Positions 24,942-33,059 of a DNA stretch of 42,670 nucleotides are shown here, in pieces. Source of the DNA: an uncultured Erysipelotrichaceae bacterium (lineage in GTDB: Bacteria > Bacillota_I > Bacilli_A > Erysipelotrichales > Erysipelotrichaceae); the NCBI GenBank assembly GCA_902761625.1, contig CACWLH010000011.1, positions 1-42,670 on the forward strand, read 5' to 3'. The position numbers and the translations under genes were made by a program. Every line of letters begins with the position of its first letter. Within the stretch, counting starts at the first letter, position 1. Under the pieces are notes generated by a model. It ran no database searches and was not told where the DNA came from. It saw nothing but the letters and a program-made list of their open reading frames with translations.

Positions 24942-25814
24942 TTAATAACCGACTTCACTGACGCCGTATTCCGCCTCTTCTCTGGTGAATCCTTCATACA
25001 GCAGCTGATCGATGAGACCTGAGCGTGAGAAGGACATCATATCCAGATAGTCCTGTGCCTTGAGGGCTGCCTGTTTGTTCCAGTCCACATTCAGCGCATC
25101 CACCGCCATGGTTGAGGATTCCGTGCTGAAGCCTTCATATTCAAGCTGTTCGATCAGGCCTTTTCTGGAGAATGCCATAAAGCTGAGATAGGATTCAGCT
25201 TTGCGGATCGCATTCTTTTCCTCCATGGAAAGCTCAAATGTTTCCGTCTGCATTTCTCTTCCGCATAATTTGCAATGGGTTGCCTTCTTGCCGGCTGAAC
25301 TTGCACTTGCGGCGGTAACGATCACCCATTCGTTGTCATCAACATGTTCCAGCTGCGGAATATCTTCCGTGACTTTCTTTCCGCATACGGTGCATTCTTT
25401 TTCCTGCTTGCCGCGTTCCGTGCATGAGGCTTCTTTGGTGATTGTCCAATCGCCATAGCTGTGCTCACCGGTCGCCTCGATTAATTGCCAGACTGTTTTC
25501 TGACAGCAGGAACAGTAACCCTCTTCCCTGCCCGCATTCACACAGGTCGGTTCCTGGGTCACTTTGTATTCTTTGACATCATGGCCAAGCGCTCTTCCCT
25601 CTGTCTGTCCGCATCTTCTGCAGGTTTTCAAGGTTGTGCATGTGGCCTCTTCCCAGTCATGGCCAAGCGGTTCCCCCTCCGTTTCACCGCATTCCGAACA
25701 TGTCTTCGGTTCGGTGCAGGTTGCCTCAGTCCATGTGTGCTGATGAGGTGCTGAACATCCGCCCAGCATGCTCAGCACCATCGCAAGTGTAAGAAAAGAT
25801 CTGATTGTTTTCAT
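24942..25814 (-). CDS. Lipoprotein with Cys-rich repeats and two Ltp repeats
   Basis: 290 residues with a signal peptide and lipobox LGGC (cysteine near 20). Residues 25-195 hold four to five Cys-rich units of the type HTWTEATCTEPKTCSECG, then GHDW, with paired CxxC motifs suggesting metal or disulfide sites. Residues about 203-243 and 250-288 are two Ltp repeats (YLSFMAFSRKGLIEQLEYEGF and YLDMMSFSRSGLIDQLLYEG regions). Ltp repeats are known from the phage TP-J34 lipoprotein that blocks phage DNA injection, but also from many bacterial lipoproteins without that proof. Surface anchored. GGGAG precedes the ATG. Single gene. Confidence 0.88.
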   Translation of the reverse strand: MKTIRSFLTLAMVLSMLGGCSAPHQHTWTEATCTEPKTCSECGETEGEPLGHDWEEATCTTLKTCRRCGQTEGRALGHDVKEYKVTQEPTCVNAGREEGYCSCCQKTVWQLIEATGEHSYGDWTITKEASCTERGKQEKECTVCGKKVTEDIPQLEHVDDNEWVIVTAASASSAGKKATHCKLCGREMQTETFELSMEEKNAIRKAESYLSFMAFSRKGLIEQLEYEGFSTESSTMAVDALNVDWNKQAALKAQDYLDMMSFSRSGLIDQLLYEGFTREEAEYGVSEVGY

Positions 25815-26132
25815 GTGATTCTCCCTTTTGCGTGTTCACGTGATCATTTTCGAAAAACAATTTTTTCACGGATACGCACAGCTTTTATATTCCGTGCCGT
25901 GATGTTTTATCCGTTTGTTTTTTCAAATGATCAGTTGACACCGGTTTTCATTCTTTTCTTCACCGTAATCCTGTTCCCGCCGGAACAGTCAAATGCCTTT
26001 GTGTGTTCTTAATGATTTCAGAATATCCATACCGTTACACTGTCTCTTTCTGAAACAGACGCGCATAGAAAAAGCCTTCTGAAACCGATGAAATTTCAGA
26101 AGGCCGGTTCAACTGCAATATGAGGTTTGGAA
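25815..26132. other. Intergenic region without a gene
   Basis: 318 bases, AT-rich. It holds a CTGTTCC/GGAACAG hairpin (25971-25988) and the terminator listed next. No clear promoter for the lipoprotein gene was found. Confidence 0.6.
26069..26104 (-). terminator. Terminator of the DUF5058-M20 operon
   Basis: A perfect 11-bp stem (GCCTTCTGAAA / TTTCAGAAGGC), then a minus-strand U-run. Confidence 0.9.
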
Positions 26133-27572
26133 TCACTTTGCTCTGAGGATCATATTCTTATAGAAATTCACACATCCGGGCAGACAGTTATACTCAATGT
26201 TCTCATTGAGTCCGTGCATTCCCGCCATCTGCTCAGGTCCGTAGATGACCGGGGCAAATCTGACGATATTGTCTGTGATGTCCTGATAGAAGCGCGCATC
26301 GGTGGCACCGGTCATAACATAGGGAGATACCGGTAAACCGGGGAATGTTTCCCTGATTCTTTCCGTCACATATGCGAAGGCATCACCATGGATATCGGTA
26401 GCCTTTGAAACATCCACGGGATGGAGCACTTCCATTTCAAGATCATATTTCCGTGCTCTCTCACGGATGATGTCCAGGCTTTCCTTCATTCCCTGATGAG
26501 GGATGAAACGCATGTTGGCACCCAGGGTCGCTTCCTGGGGCATGACATTGTATGCGTCGCTTCCTGACTGCATGGTAAAGGCAATGGTTGTTTTGAGCAT
26601 GGCCGCTCCCTGAGCGGAGATGGCCGGCATTGCTTTGTTGAGAAGTGGTCCGAACAGCCATAAATTGGTGAAGACAAGCTTTAAGGGAAAACTGGCATAG
26701 GGAGCGAGCTGTTCAAACATGGAGCGCACTTCGGGTGCCATTTTCTTTGTGAAGGGATCATGGGTTTCCACGCTGTTCACAAATGCGGCAAGTCTTGCGA
26801 TCGGTGAGTTCTTCTTTGGCGCGGAGGCATGGCCGCCGTTGGATTTTGCGATAAAGCGCACATCCGCCTTTCCCTTTTCAAAGACACCGACCATTGCGAA
26901 ATTGCCGGGAATACCTCCGACCGGTTCGGTAATAATACCGCCGCCCTCATCGCATACCAGCCACGGTTTCACGCCTCTGCGTTTGAGTTCCACAACAATC
27001 TTCGGACAGCCGTCTCCTGCCCACTCTTCCGTGCAGGAGGAGGAAAGATAGATATCCTGTTCCGGTGTAATACCTTCTTCAAGCAGTTCCTCAACTGCCT
27101 CAAAGAAACCGAAGACGGAACATTTGGTATCGGAAGCGCCTCTTCCCCATACCTTGCCATCGGCGATATCACCGGAAAACGGTTCGTGGATCCATTTGCC
27201 TTCGGCGGGGACGACATCCTGATGGCTCATGAGCACAATCGGTTTGTCGTGTTTCGTTCCTTTCCAGTAAAAGAGAAGATTGCCGTCGATATCTGTTTTT
27301 TCCAGATGTTCATGGACAAGCGGAAAGAGCTTCTTTAACAATGCATGGAATTTCGCGAAGCGCTCATAATCATACACACTGTCATGGGATGTGGTATCAC
27401 ATTGAATCATCTCTGAAAGTTTCTTTGCATAGGCAAGAGAACGTTCATTGTTTTCCGGCGCCTTGTATTCAGAAACCTTTGAAGGAATCAATAATGTGCG
27501 GATCAATGCAATCAATACCAGCAGAAGAAGGATACAGATGAGTGCCAGTAAAATCATTCCGATATATTTCAT
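26133..27572 (-). CDS. Membrane-anchored M20-family metallopeptidase
   Basis: 479 residues. An N-terminal membrane helix (about 3-30) is followed by an M20 catalytic domain. Metal-site motifs are in order: VLMSHQDVVPAEG (His near 115), GRGASDTKCS (bridging Asp near 143), CTEEW (general base and ligand Glu near 178), VCDEGG near 210, and a late His in GMHGLNENIEYN near 451. The dimerisation insert is present (GGHASAPKKNSP). It resembles the membrane-linked carboxypeptidase/PM20D1-like branch. Its start overlaps the upstream membrane gene by four bases. The operon context suggests it processes a peptide or N-acyl amino acid handled by the two membrane proteins. Confidence 0.92.
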   Translation of the reverse strand: MKYIGMILLALICILLLLVLIALIRTLLIPSKVSEYKAPENNERSLAYAKKLSEMIQCDTTSHDSVYDYERFAKFHALLKKLFPLVHEHLEKTDIDGNLLFYWKGTKHDKPIVLMSHQDVVPAEGKWIHEPFSGDIADGKVWGRGASDTKCSVFGFFEAVEELLEEGITPEQDIYLSSSCTEEWAGDGCPKIVVELKRRGVKPWLVCDEGGGIITEPVGGIPGNFAMVGVFEKGKADVRFIAKSNGGHASAPKKNSPIARLAAFVNSVETHDPFTKKMAPEVRSMFEQLAPYASFPLKLVFTNLWLFGPLLNKAMPAISAQGAAMLKTTIAFTMQSGSDAYNVMPQEATLGANMRFIPHQGMKESLDIIRERARKYDLEMEVLHPVDVSKATDIHGDAFAYVTERIRETFPGLPVSPYVMTGATDARFYQDITDNIVRFAPVIYGPEQMAGMHGLNENIEYNCLPGCVNFYKNMILRAK

Positions 27573-28246
27573 GCCTTAGCCCCTTTCTTTTTCCAGGAAA
27601 GATATGCCAGTCCGATGGAGATCGCGCCGGAAGGAAGAATCAATAAACTTGTCTGGGAAATCAATGAAGGAACCAGAATGAACAGCACCGTCATGATACT
27701 CAACGGAACAAGAGCCAGCTTGATATTCCTTCTGAAATATTGATAAGCCATGGCACCAAACAATGCCGGAACCACATTGGCAAAGCCCGGCTGTAATGCT
27801 TCACTCTGCAATACCGGCTGTAAAGGCACCAGCAATAATACGCCAAGCGCCAGTACGGTGATGGTTGTCAAAGAGGAAGCGGCAATCGAAAGGGTTGAAA
27901 TGATTTCGTTTTCCGGTGTGCCGGCCTGAGTGCCTGCGATTTCACGGGCATTCATGGCACAGGGAATTTTCATATTGATCAGGTTGCCTGTAATAAATGC
28001 AAGATAGCCTCCCCCTGCCCCAAGCATCGGTGTATAGACAAGAAATTCCACCACGCTTGAAACCGTCCAGATGATACCGACGGAAAGGAACCCTTTCGCA
28101 GCTGCGGAAAGATCGGGCAGCGCGCCAAGGATGAAACCAATCAAAAATGGTGCACCGACTAACATGACCAACGTAATGGCACAAGCCGCTCTGCCGAGAA
28201 TATGGGTGGAGCGGTCATATTTTTCAAGATATGTTTCTCTGTCCAT
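27569..28246 (-). CDS. Polytopic membrane protein, partner of the DUF5058 protein
   Basis: 225 residues with about six membrane segments, rich in Gly, Ala and Leu, and a short polar N-terminus (MDRETYLEKYDRSTHILGRA). The loop PENEIISTLSIAASSLTTIT and the motif GAGGGYLAFITGNLINMKIP could line a permeation path. No family recognised. It sits nine bases after the DUF5058 gene and overlaps the peptidase gene by four bases, with an AGGAGGAAATC site. Tight packing suggests the two membrane proteins form one complex, probably a small-molecule transporter. Confidence 0.8.
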   Translation of the reverse strand: MDRETYLEKYDRSTHILGRAACAITLVMLVGAPFLIGFILGALPDLSAAAKGFLSVGIIWTVSSVVEFLVYTPMLGAGGGYLAFITGNLINMKIPCAMNAREIAGTQAGTPENEIISTLSIAASSLTTITVLALGVLLLVPLQPVLQSEALQPGFANVVPALFGAMAYQYFRRNIKLALVPLSIMTVLFILVPSLISQTSLLILPSGAISIGLAYLSWKKKGAKA

Positions 28247-28255
28247 GATTTCCTC

Positions 28256-28996
28256 CTAAAGCAATATGGCCGCCAGCATTCCCGCCAGCATGGATAACGC
28301 AATCGAGAAGCTTTCCAGCCATACCATCTTCTTTTTCTCAGAGAGATAAATGAAGCCTGACATGCATAATGCGGAGACACAGGCCACAATGACCGGAGTC
28401 AGATCGCCTTTGAATGTGAATACGCCCTCTCCTGAAACAAAGCCGCCGATGTAGCTGCCGATATAGGCGGACACAAGACCGATGAACATGGCGGTCATTG
28501 CCATATCCCCGAATCCGGGTTTTCCTTTGTTTTCCTCTTTCCTGGAACCGGACAGCTTTTTCAGATAGCCCTTGTTGAAGAAGATGGAAAGGATCATTCC
28601 CCACATGATGCATACACTCATGAGCAAGGCAATCGTGGCAAATGCCTTCGGGGTCATTTCCGCAGCGCTTAATGTCTGTAAGCCCACCTGTTCAGCAGCC
28701 GCCTGGGCCACCTGGGTTTCATAATGAAGCGCACCGATGACACTTAACCGCAGCCATGGCCATGGTGTGCCAAGGCTTCCGCTTAAGGCAATGACACCAA
28801 GCAATATACCCACACTTGGCAATATGGAGAATGTGACACTGGATGTGAGGGTGCGTTTGAGTTTTGCCTCATCCATGCCGATGGCTTTGCCTGCTTTATA
28901 GGCACGTACCATGAAAACAACACATACCGCCGCCACAAAGGCGACGATGATGCCGCAGATCAGATACAGCGGGATACTGTTCAATTGTGCAATCAT
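28256..28996 (-). CDS. DUF5058-family membrane protein
   Basis: 246 residues with about six membrane segments. Landmarks of the DUF5058 pattern are the hydrophobic start, KAGKAIGMDEAKLKRTL, FSILPSVGILLGVIAL, then LGTPWPWLRLSVIGALHYET. The family has no proven function; its usual company with peptidases suggests transport. First gene of the three-gene operon, with AAAGGGG before the ATG and a promoter 60 bases upstream. Confidence 0.8.
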   Translation of the reverse strand: MIAQLNSIPLYLICGIIVAFVAAVCVVFMVRAYKAGKAIGMDEAKLKRTLTSSVTFSILPSVGILLGVIALSGSLGTPWPWLRLSVIGALHYETQVAQAAAEQVGLQTLSAAEMTPKAFATIALLMSVCIMWGMILSIFFNKGYLKKLSGSRKEENKGKPGFGDMAMTAMFIGLVSAYIGSYIGGFVSGEGVFTFKGDLTPVIVACVSALCMSGFIYLSEKKKMVWLESFSIALSMLAGMLAAILL

Positions 28997-29052
28997 ACCT
29001 GTTTCCCCTTTCTCTTTTTCATATCTTAAAAGAGCGTTCAGTACTTAATTCC

Positions 29053-29081
29053 ATTATAGCAAGCATGTGCACAGCTGACAC
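29053..29081 (-). promoter_or_regulatory. Promoter of the DUF5058-M20 operon
   Basis: Minus-strand GTGTCA (29076-29081), a 17-base spacer, then TATAAT (29053-29058). Confidence 0.6.
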
Positions 29082-29100
29082 ACGGACACATAACGCAGAA

Positions 29101-29130
29101 ACAGCCGCCGGTTTGATTGCCGGCGGCTGT
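29101..29130 (-). terminator. Terminator of the flavin reductase gene
   Basis: A perfect 11-bp stem (ACAGCCGCCGG arm) with an 8-base loop. The U-tract is short. Confidence 0.7.
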
Positions 29131-29174
29131 CCGTTGTTCTGCGATATTTACGGTTGGTCTGATGAATGAAATGA

Positions 29175-31115
29175 TCAGATTTCCATCGCTGTGCGGTATG
29201 CCTTGTAGATTGCCCACTTGGCATCCTTGACGGCTTCCGCATCACCGATGACACAGACCTTCTCGGCAAGGCCTTCTGTTTCAAACGGCACATACGGTTT
29301 GGAGCCGAGTGCGAGAATGACAGTGTCGAATCCGTCGAGAGTGAGCTCTTCGCCGTTTCTTTCCGCCTTGACACCGCCCTCAATGAATTCGAGAACCTTG
29401 GTATTGGTATAGACTTCGATTTCCTCTTCCTTGATTCTCTTGAGCATTGCGTTGCGCACGGTCAGATAGAGTGTCGGAACGATTTCCGGCAGCATCTCCA
29501 CAATCGCGACTCTTGAGCAGTAGTCTGTTGCGTATTCGGCTGTTTCCGCACCGACTTCACCGCCGCCGATGATCAGGCAGCTCTTCTGCAGCACAGGTGT
29601 TCCCTGCAATACGTCATTGCCAAGAACCACGCCTGTTTCCTTGAGTCCCTTGATCGGCGGAACGGAAGGAGTTGCGCCGGTTGCGACGATGACGACATCC
29701 GGATTGAAGCTCTTGATGATTTCAGGAGTTGCTTCGCAGTTGAATTTCATGTCAACGCCGTTCTTTTCGCACATGTGCAGCATATATCTGATTTCTCTTG
29801 TCAGAGGCTGCTTGAACGGAGGGAATGCGCCGATGCGCAGCTGTCCGCCGGCCGCAAGCTTGTCATTCTTTTCGAGCAATGTGACATCATGTCCGCGGTA
29901 TGCGCTCATCCACGCAGCTGTCAGACCGGCCGGACCTGCACCGACGACCACGACCTTCTTCGGCGCGTCTGTCTTTGTCAGCATTCTGTCCGCTCTGTGG
30001 CTGGACTGCGGATTGTACATACATCCGACACCCCAGTCGCCCGGCATCAGATTTTCAGGATAGTTGAATTCCATGCATCTCTGTGTGCAGCCGATGCAGG
30101 GGATGATGTCCTCAACGGCGCCGCCCACTGCTTTGTTCGGGAATGCCGGATCAGCGATGGACTGACGTCCCAGGGATACCGCATCGCAGTCTCCTCTTCT
30201 GATGGCTGTCTCAATGGTCCACGGATCATGGAAGAGACCGACAGAAATGACAGGAATATCGACTGCCTCCTTGACTCTTCTCGCATTTGCGAGGTTCCAG
30301 CCGCTGGGCCATGCGGTAGGCGGTACGATGGTCTCCCATGTTTCATAGGTGCCTGCGGAAATATGCAGTGCGTCATATCCGTATTCTTCCAGCATGGCAG
30401 CGAATACGATGGTTTCCTCCATCTCAATGCCGCCGATTCTGTTTTCTCTTGAGGAAAGACGGGCTGTGACTGCGAAGTCTTGGCCGCATGCCTTCTTGAT
30501 GCCTTCCACGACGAGCTTCATGAAGTATGCCCTTCCTTCCACGCCGCCGCCGAATTCATCGACACGCTTGTTGGATCTCGGAGAGAGGAACTGGCCGCCC
30601 ATGTAGCCGTGGGAAGCGTGGATCTCGACACCGTCGAAGCCTGCCTTCTTCATTCTGACTGCCGCATCGACATAGTGCTGAATCAGATCATATACTTCCT
30701 GGGTTGTGAATTCATGCGGTGTCTCTCTGTTGGTCGGACACGGTACGGATGAAGGTGCGACAACCTTTCCCGCCATTGCGGAAACTGTTTCTCTGCCGGC
30801 ATGGTGCAGCTGAACAATTGTCTTGGCGCCATGTTCATGAATGGTCGCGGCAAGCTTTGTCATGCCCGGAATGCACTCATCGGTCCATCCTGCAGGTTCG
30901 CACGGCATACCGACGCCAGTGGGTTCGACGGCTGTGATTTCAATGATGATCAGTCCGAAACCGCCGGCTGCGCGTGCTCCGTAGTAGTCCAGTGTCGGCT
31001 GGTAAACAAAGCCCTTCTGATCAAATACACCGGAATCCATTGCCGGCATGATCAGTCTGTTCTTGATGTCCACTGAGCCGATTCTGTACGGTGAAAAAGT
31101 GTTGTTGAAACGCAT
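29175..31115 (-). CDS. NADH:flavin oxidoreductase of the 2,4-dienoyl-CoA reductase/BaiH type
   Basis: 646 residues in three parts. Residues 1-335 form the FMN-binding old-yellow-enzyme barrel (IVQLHHAGRET, EIHASHGYMGGQFLSP). Cysteines near 340-370 (CIGCTQRC, then GVGCMYNP) bind a 4Fe-4S cluster. Residues 385-646 form FAD and NAD(P) Rossmann domains (GAGPAGLTAA near 390, GGGEVGAETAEY near 517). The layout fits 2,4-dienoyl-CoA reductase and the gut bile-acid enzymes BaiCD/BaiH. No other bai genes are adjacent, so a bile-acid role is not claimed; unsaturated acids or aromatic enoates are equally likely. AAGGAGGACATC precedes the ATG. Confidence 0.9.
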   Translation of the reverse strand: MRFNNTFSPYRIGSVDIKNRLIMPAMDSGVFDQKGFVYQPTLDYYGARAAGGFGLIIIEITAVEPTGVGMPCEPAGWTDECIPGMTKLAATIHEHGAKTIVQLHHAGRETVSAMAGKVVAPSSVPCPTNRETPHEFTTQEVYDLIQHYVDAAVRMKKAGFDGVEIHASHGYMGGQFLSPRSNKRVDEFGGGVEGRAYFMKLVVEGIKKACGQDFAVTARLSSRENRIGGIEMEETIVFAAMLEEYGYDALHISAGTYETWETIVPPTAWPSGWNLANARRVKEAVDIPVISVGLFHDPWTIETAIRRGDCDAVSLGRQSIADPAFPNKAVGGAVEDIIPCIGCTQRCMEFNYPENLMPGDWGVGCMYNPQSSHRADRMLTKTDAPKKVVVVGAGPAGLTAAWMSAYRGHDVTLLEKNDKLAAGGQLRIGAFPPFKQPLTREIRYMLHMCEKNGVDMKFNCEATPEIIKSFNPDVVIVATGATPSVPPIKGLKETGVVLGNDVLQGTPVLQKSCLIIGGGEVGAETAEYATDYCSRVAIVEMLPEIVPTLYLTVRNAMLKRIKEEEIEVYTNTKVLEFIEGGVKAERNGEELTLDGFDTVILALGSKPYVPFETEGLAEKVCVIGDAEAVKDAKWAIYKAYRTAMEI

Positions 31116-31330
31116 AAAGATGTCCTCCTTCTTTTTTATGCATGCAGTGTTGTTTCACCGGTTATTTATAATGATATGGAATTTAATTCTTTCTTCATTT
31201 ATATGATAGCGGCTGAAAATTGCCTGTTCCATTGACAAAAAAATTAATGTGTGCGCTAAAGGACAGTCTCATGCATTGCATGTCTGCAGCGGATCGAAGG
31301 CATACGGCGTAGATCTGTTGTTCCATATTG

Positions 31331-31356
31331 AAAAGGAGCCTGCCATTGAAGCTCCT
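31331..31356 (-). terminator. Terminator after the truncated zinc-ribbon gene
   Basis: A minus-strand AGGAGC/GCTCCT stem (31334-31339 with 31351-31356), then TTTTC. Confidence 0.5.
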
Positions 31357-31398
31357 GTTTCAAGAGATGATCAGGGACTCATGAATGTTATTCATTCA

Positions 31399-31908
31399 TC
31401 ATTTTGATATGTTCCTTATATAATTGCAAGCTTCTTCTGTAATAGAAGACAGTCTGTAACTATTAAGTTTTAAAAAGCGGGCAATATTCTCGTTATCCGT
31501 ATCATGTTCAACATACTGTCTGTTATCTTCTTCATACTGTTTCAGTTGCTCGATAATTCTTGCCGGATCTTTCTTTCTTAATTCAGATAAATTGATCCTG
31601 ACTTTTTCACCGTCAACCCAATATGTATTACTTTGAGAAGACCATACGGATTTGCCGGCAAAAGCCATAGGCTTGCCTGTAAGGATTTCTAATAACAAAC
31701 GTTCCTGTGCGAATACGGGTCTTAAATCTGAACCTACTTTAGTGCACTCGGCATGACACTCAGGACATTCCTTTGTAAAGGACGGTGCATTACAGTGCTT
31801 GCAATAGTATATTTCGGCAGACAAAAGATTTGTCCTGCTTCCGCACACAGGACAAACACTCGACTCACATTCTAGATCGTTACAATGTCTGCATATGTAC
31901 TTAATCAC
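31399..31908 (-). CDS. Zinc-ribbon domain of a PAPS-reductase-type protein, truncated
   Basis: 169 residues. The N-terminal 60 hold three CxxC pairs (CRHCNDLEC, CPVCGSR, CKHCNAP, CPECHAEC), then DLRPVFAQERLLLEIL, WVDGEKVRINLSEL and a helical end. From memory this is the N-terminal part of large 'phosphoadenosine phosphosulfate reductase'-annotated proteins, where the same helices lead into the SGGKDS ATP-pyrophosphatase domain. Here the frame stops exactly before that domain. It starts at GTG after AGAGGT and has a promoter, so a truncated protein may be made. It could be an independent zinc-ribbon protein or a deletion remnant. Confidence 0.65.
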   Translation of the reverse strand: MIKYICRHCNDLECESSVCPVCGSRTNLLSAEIYYCKHCNAPSFTKECPECHAECTKVGSDLRPVFAQERLLLEILTGKPMAFAGKSVWSSQSNTYWVDGEKVRINLSELRKKDPARIIEQLKQYEEDNRQYVEHDTDNENIARFLKLNSYRLSSITEEACNYIRNISK

Positions 31909-31924
31909 ATTAACCTCTTCGCCT

Positions 31925-31971
31925 CAACTCTGGAGGCCTTTTGCAAAATTATTATAGCATAGCCAGAGTTG
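31925..31971 (-). promoter_or_regulatory. Promoter flanked by a 9-bp inverted repeat
   Basis: A perfect inverted repeat CAACTCTGG (31925-31933) and CCAGAGTTG (31963-31971) brackets a minus-strand TATAAT (31951-31956). No good -35 box is visible at the right distance (TAATCG at 31974-31979). The layout suggests an operator or an activator-dependent promoter for the 31399-31908 gene. Confidence 0.55.
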
Positions 31972-32307
31972 TCCGATTATTCTCAGCACCAATCACTCAA
32001 AAACGTCAAATGACACAAATACAGTTTAGCCCCATTTCTCTTATATATAGAAATCCTTGCGATTACTCTTATATTTCATTTGAATTTTTCAACATTTATC
32101 TTAGCCTTTTCCCATCAGAATTTGTGAGACTGCCGGTTGCAGTTTTTACATATCATAAAGTCATCACAATCCGCACAGATCAACTATGACTAAATAGCCG
32201 CCCATAGTTGTATGTCTGACAAAGAAAACTGCCCTTTCGGACTGTTTAATCAAAATAAGCAATAAAGCAGATTCCCCCGATTCATAATATGTATAGCGAT
32301 CAATTTC
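31972..32307. other. AT-rich intergenic stretch
   Basis: No convincing gene on either strand. A plus-strand frame at 31941-32189 lacks a ribosome binding site and resembles no protein. The base composition is clearly more AT-rich than in the neighbouring genes. Confidence 0.5.
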
Positions 32308-32357
32308 TGTGCTTTTAATCGGAAAATGAATGATATTGTTTTCCGATTAAAAGCACA
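32308..32357. repeat. Perfect 19-bp inverted repeat
   Basis: Arms 32308-32326 and 32339-32357 (TGTGCTTTTAATCGGAAAA arm), 12-base loop. It directly abuts a second hairpin (ATTGAGCA/TGCTCAAT, 32357-32377) that runs into the regulator's stop codon. No U-tract follows on either strand, so it is not a standard terminator. Confidence 0.8.
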
Positions 32358-32376
32358 TTGAGCATGCTGTGCTCAA

Positions 32377-32778
32377 TCATGCGGCTTCATCCATGTCTCT
32401 TCTGACGTGAAGCCATGGATAACCTGCTTTTTCCAGTCTGTCATTAAGCTTGTATACGGTAGTTCCTTCTTCAAAAGAATTGATGATCAATTTGTCTCTG
32501 GGATCATTGATATCCAATGATTCCATGTTGCTTAATTCCAGGGCATGCTGGGTTTCGGACACATTCATACCGATTGCGCAGCAGATGGCGATCACATAGT
32601 CCCTCTGGATGGTTCTCCTGGTTCCATCCAGGACTTTATATAAATAGTATTGTGAAATACCGGTGCTTCTTGAGATGTCAATCCGCTTGATATGGTACTG
32701 GTCAATCATCCGTTGAATATAATCAGCGAAGCTTTCCATGTCCATTTCCGGAATCCCACGATTAATGCTGTCATTCAT
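32377..32778 (-). CDS. Helix-turn-helix regulator (XRE-like)
   Basis: 133 residues. The N-terminal 80 form a helix-turn-helix domain: FADYIQRMIDQYHIKRIDIS, then RSTGISQYYLYKVLDGTRR, then RDYVIAICCAIGMNVSETQ. The C-terminal part (LDINDPRDKLIINSFEEG, then LNDRLEKAGYPWL) resembles small XRE-type regulators of Bacillota found beside signalling genes. The frame opens seven codons further upstream, but the ATG at 32778 follows AAGGGGAG. It may control the PASTA lipoprotein cluster upstream or the truncated zinc-ribbon gene downstream. Confidence 0.8.
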   Translation of the reverse strand: MNDSINRGIPEMDMESFADYIQRMIDQYHIKRIDISRSTGISQYYLYKVLDGTRRTIQRDYVIAICCAIGMNVSETQHALELSNMESLDINDPRDKLIINSFEEGTTVYKLNDRLEKAGYPWLHVRRDMDEAA

Positions 32779-32956
32779 GCGAATCTCCCCTTCACTCAAT
32801 AACTTACATAATCAATTTCAAGAAATTTGGACCTCGAAGAATTATTTTTGTATTTTTTATCTTTTTTGTTATTTCATCCCTGATTGCTTCCTTCCCATTG
32901 TTAGAGTAAGTGAAAGGGGTGTACAAAAAAACGTCACAGCATTGAATTCAGTTCAG

Positions 32957-32989
32957 TAAAAAAAGTGCCAACATTTTTAGTCAGCACCT
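32957..32989 (-). terminator. Terminator of the 33060-34619 lipoprotein gene
   Basis: A minus-strand stem AGGTGCTGAC with GTTGGCACT (G-U pairs), then seven U. Confidence 0.75.
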
Positions 32990-33059
32990 TTCATAATTAT
33001 GCCAATCAGATGAATGTTTCAAATCCAGAATAGAGTTTAGTTATTTGTTTTCCGAGCTA

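Noticed and set aside
29175..31115. Bile-acid 7-dehydroxylation gene (baiH/baiCD)
   Set aside because: The architecture fits, but no other bai genes are near and the same layout occurs in dienoyl-CoA and enoate reductases, so the specific name was not used.
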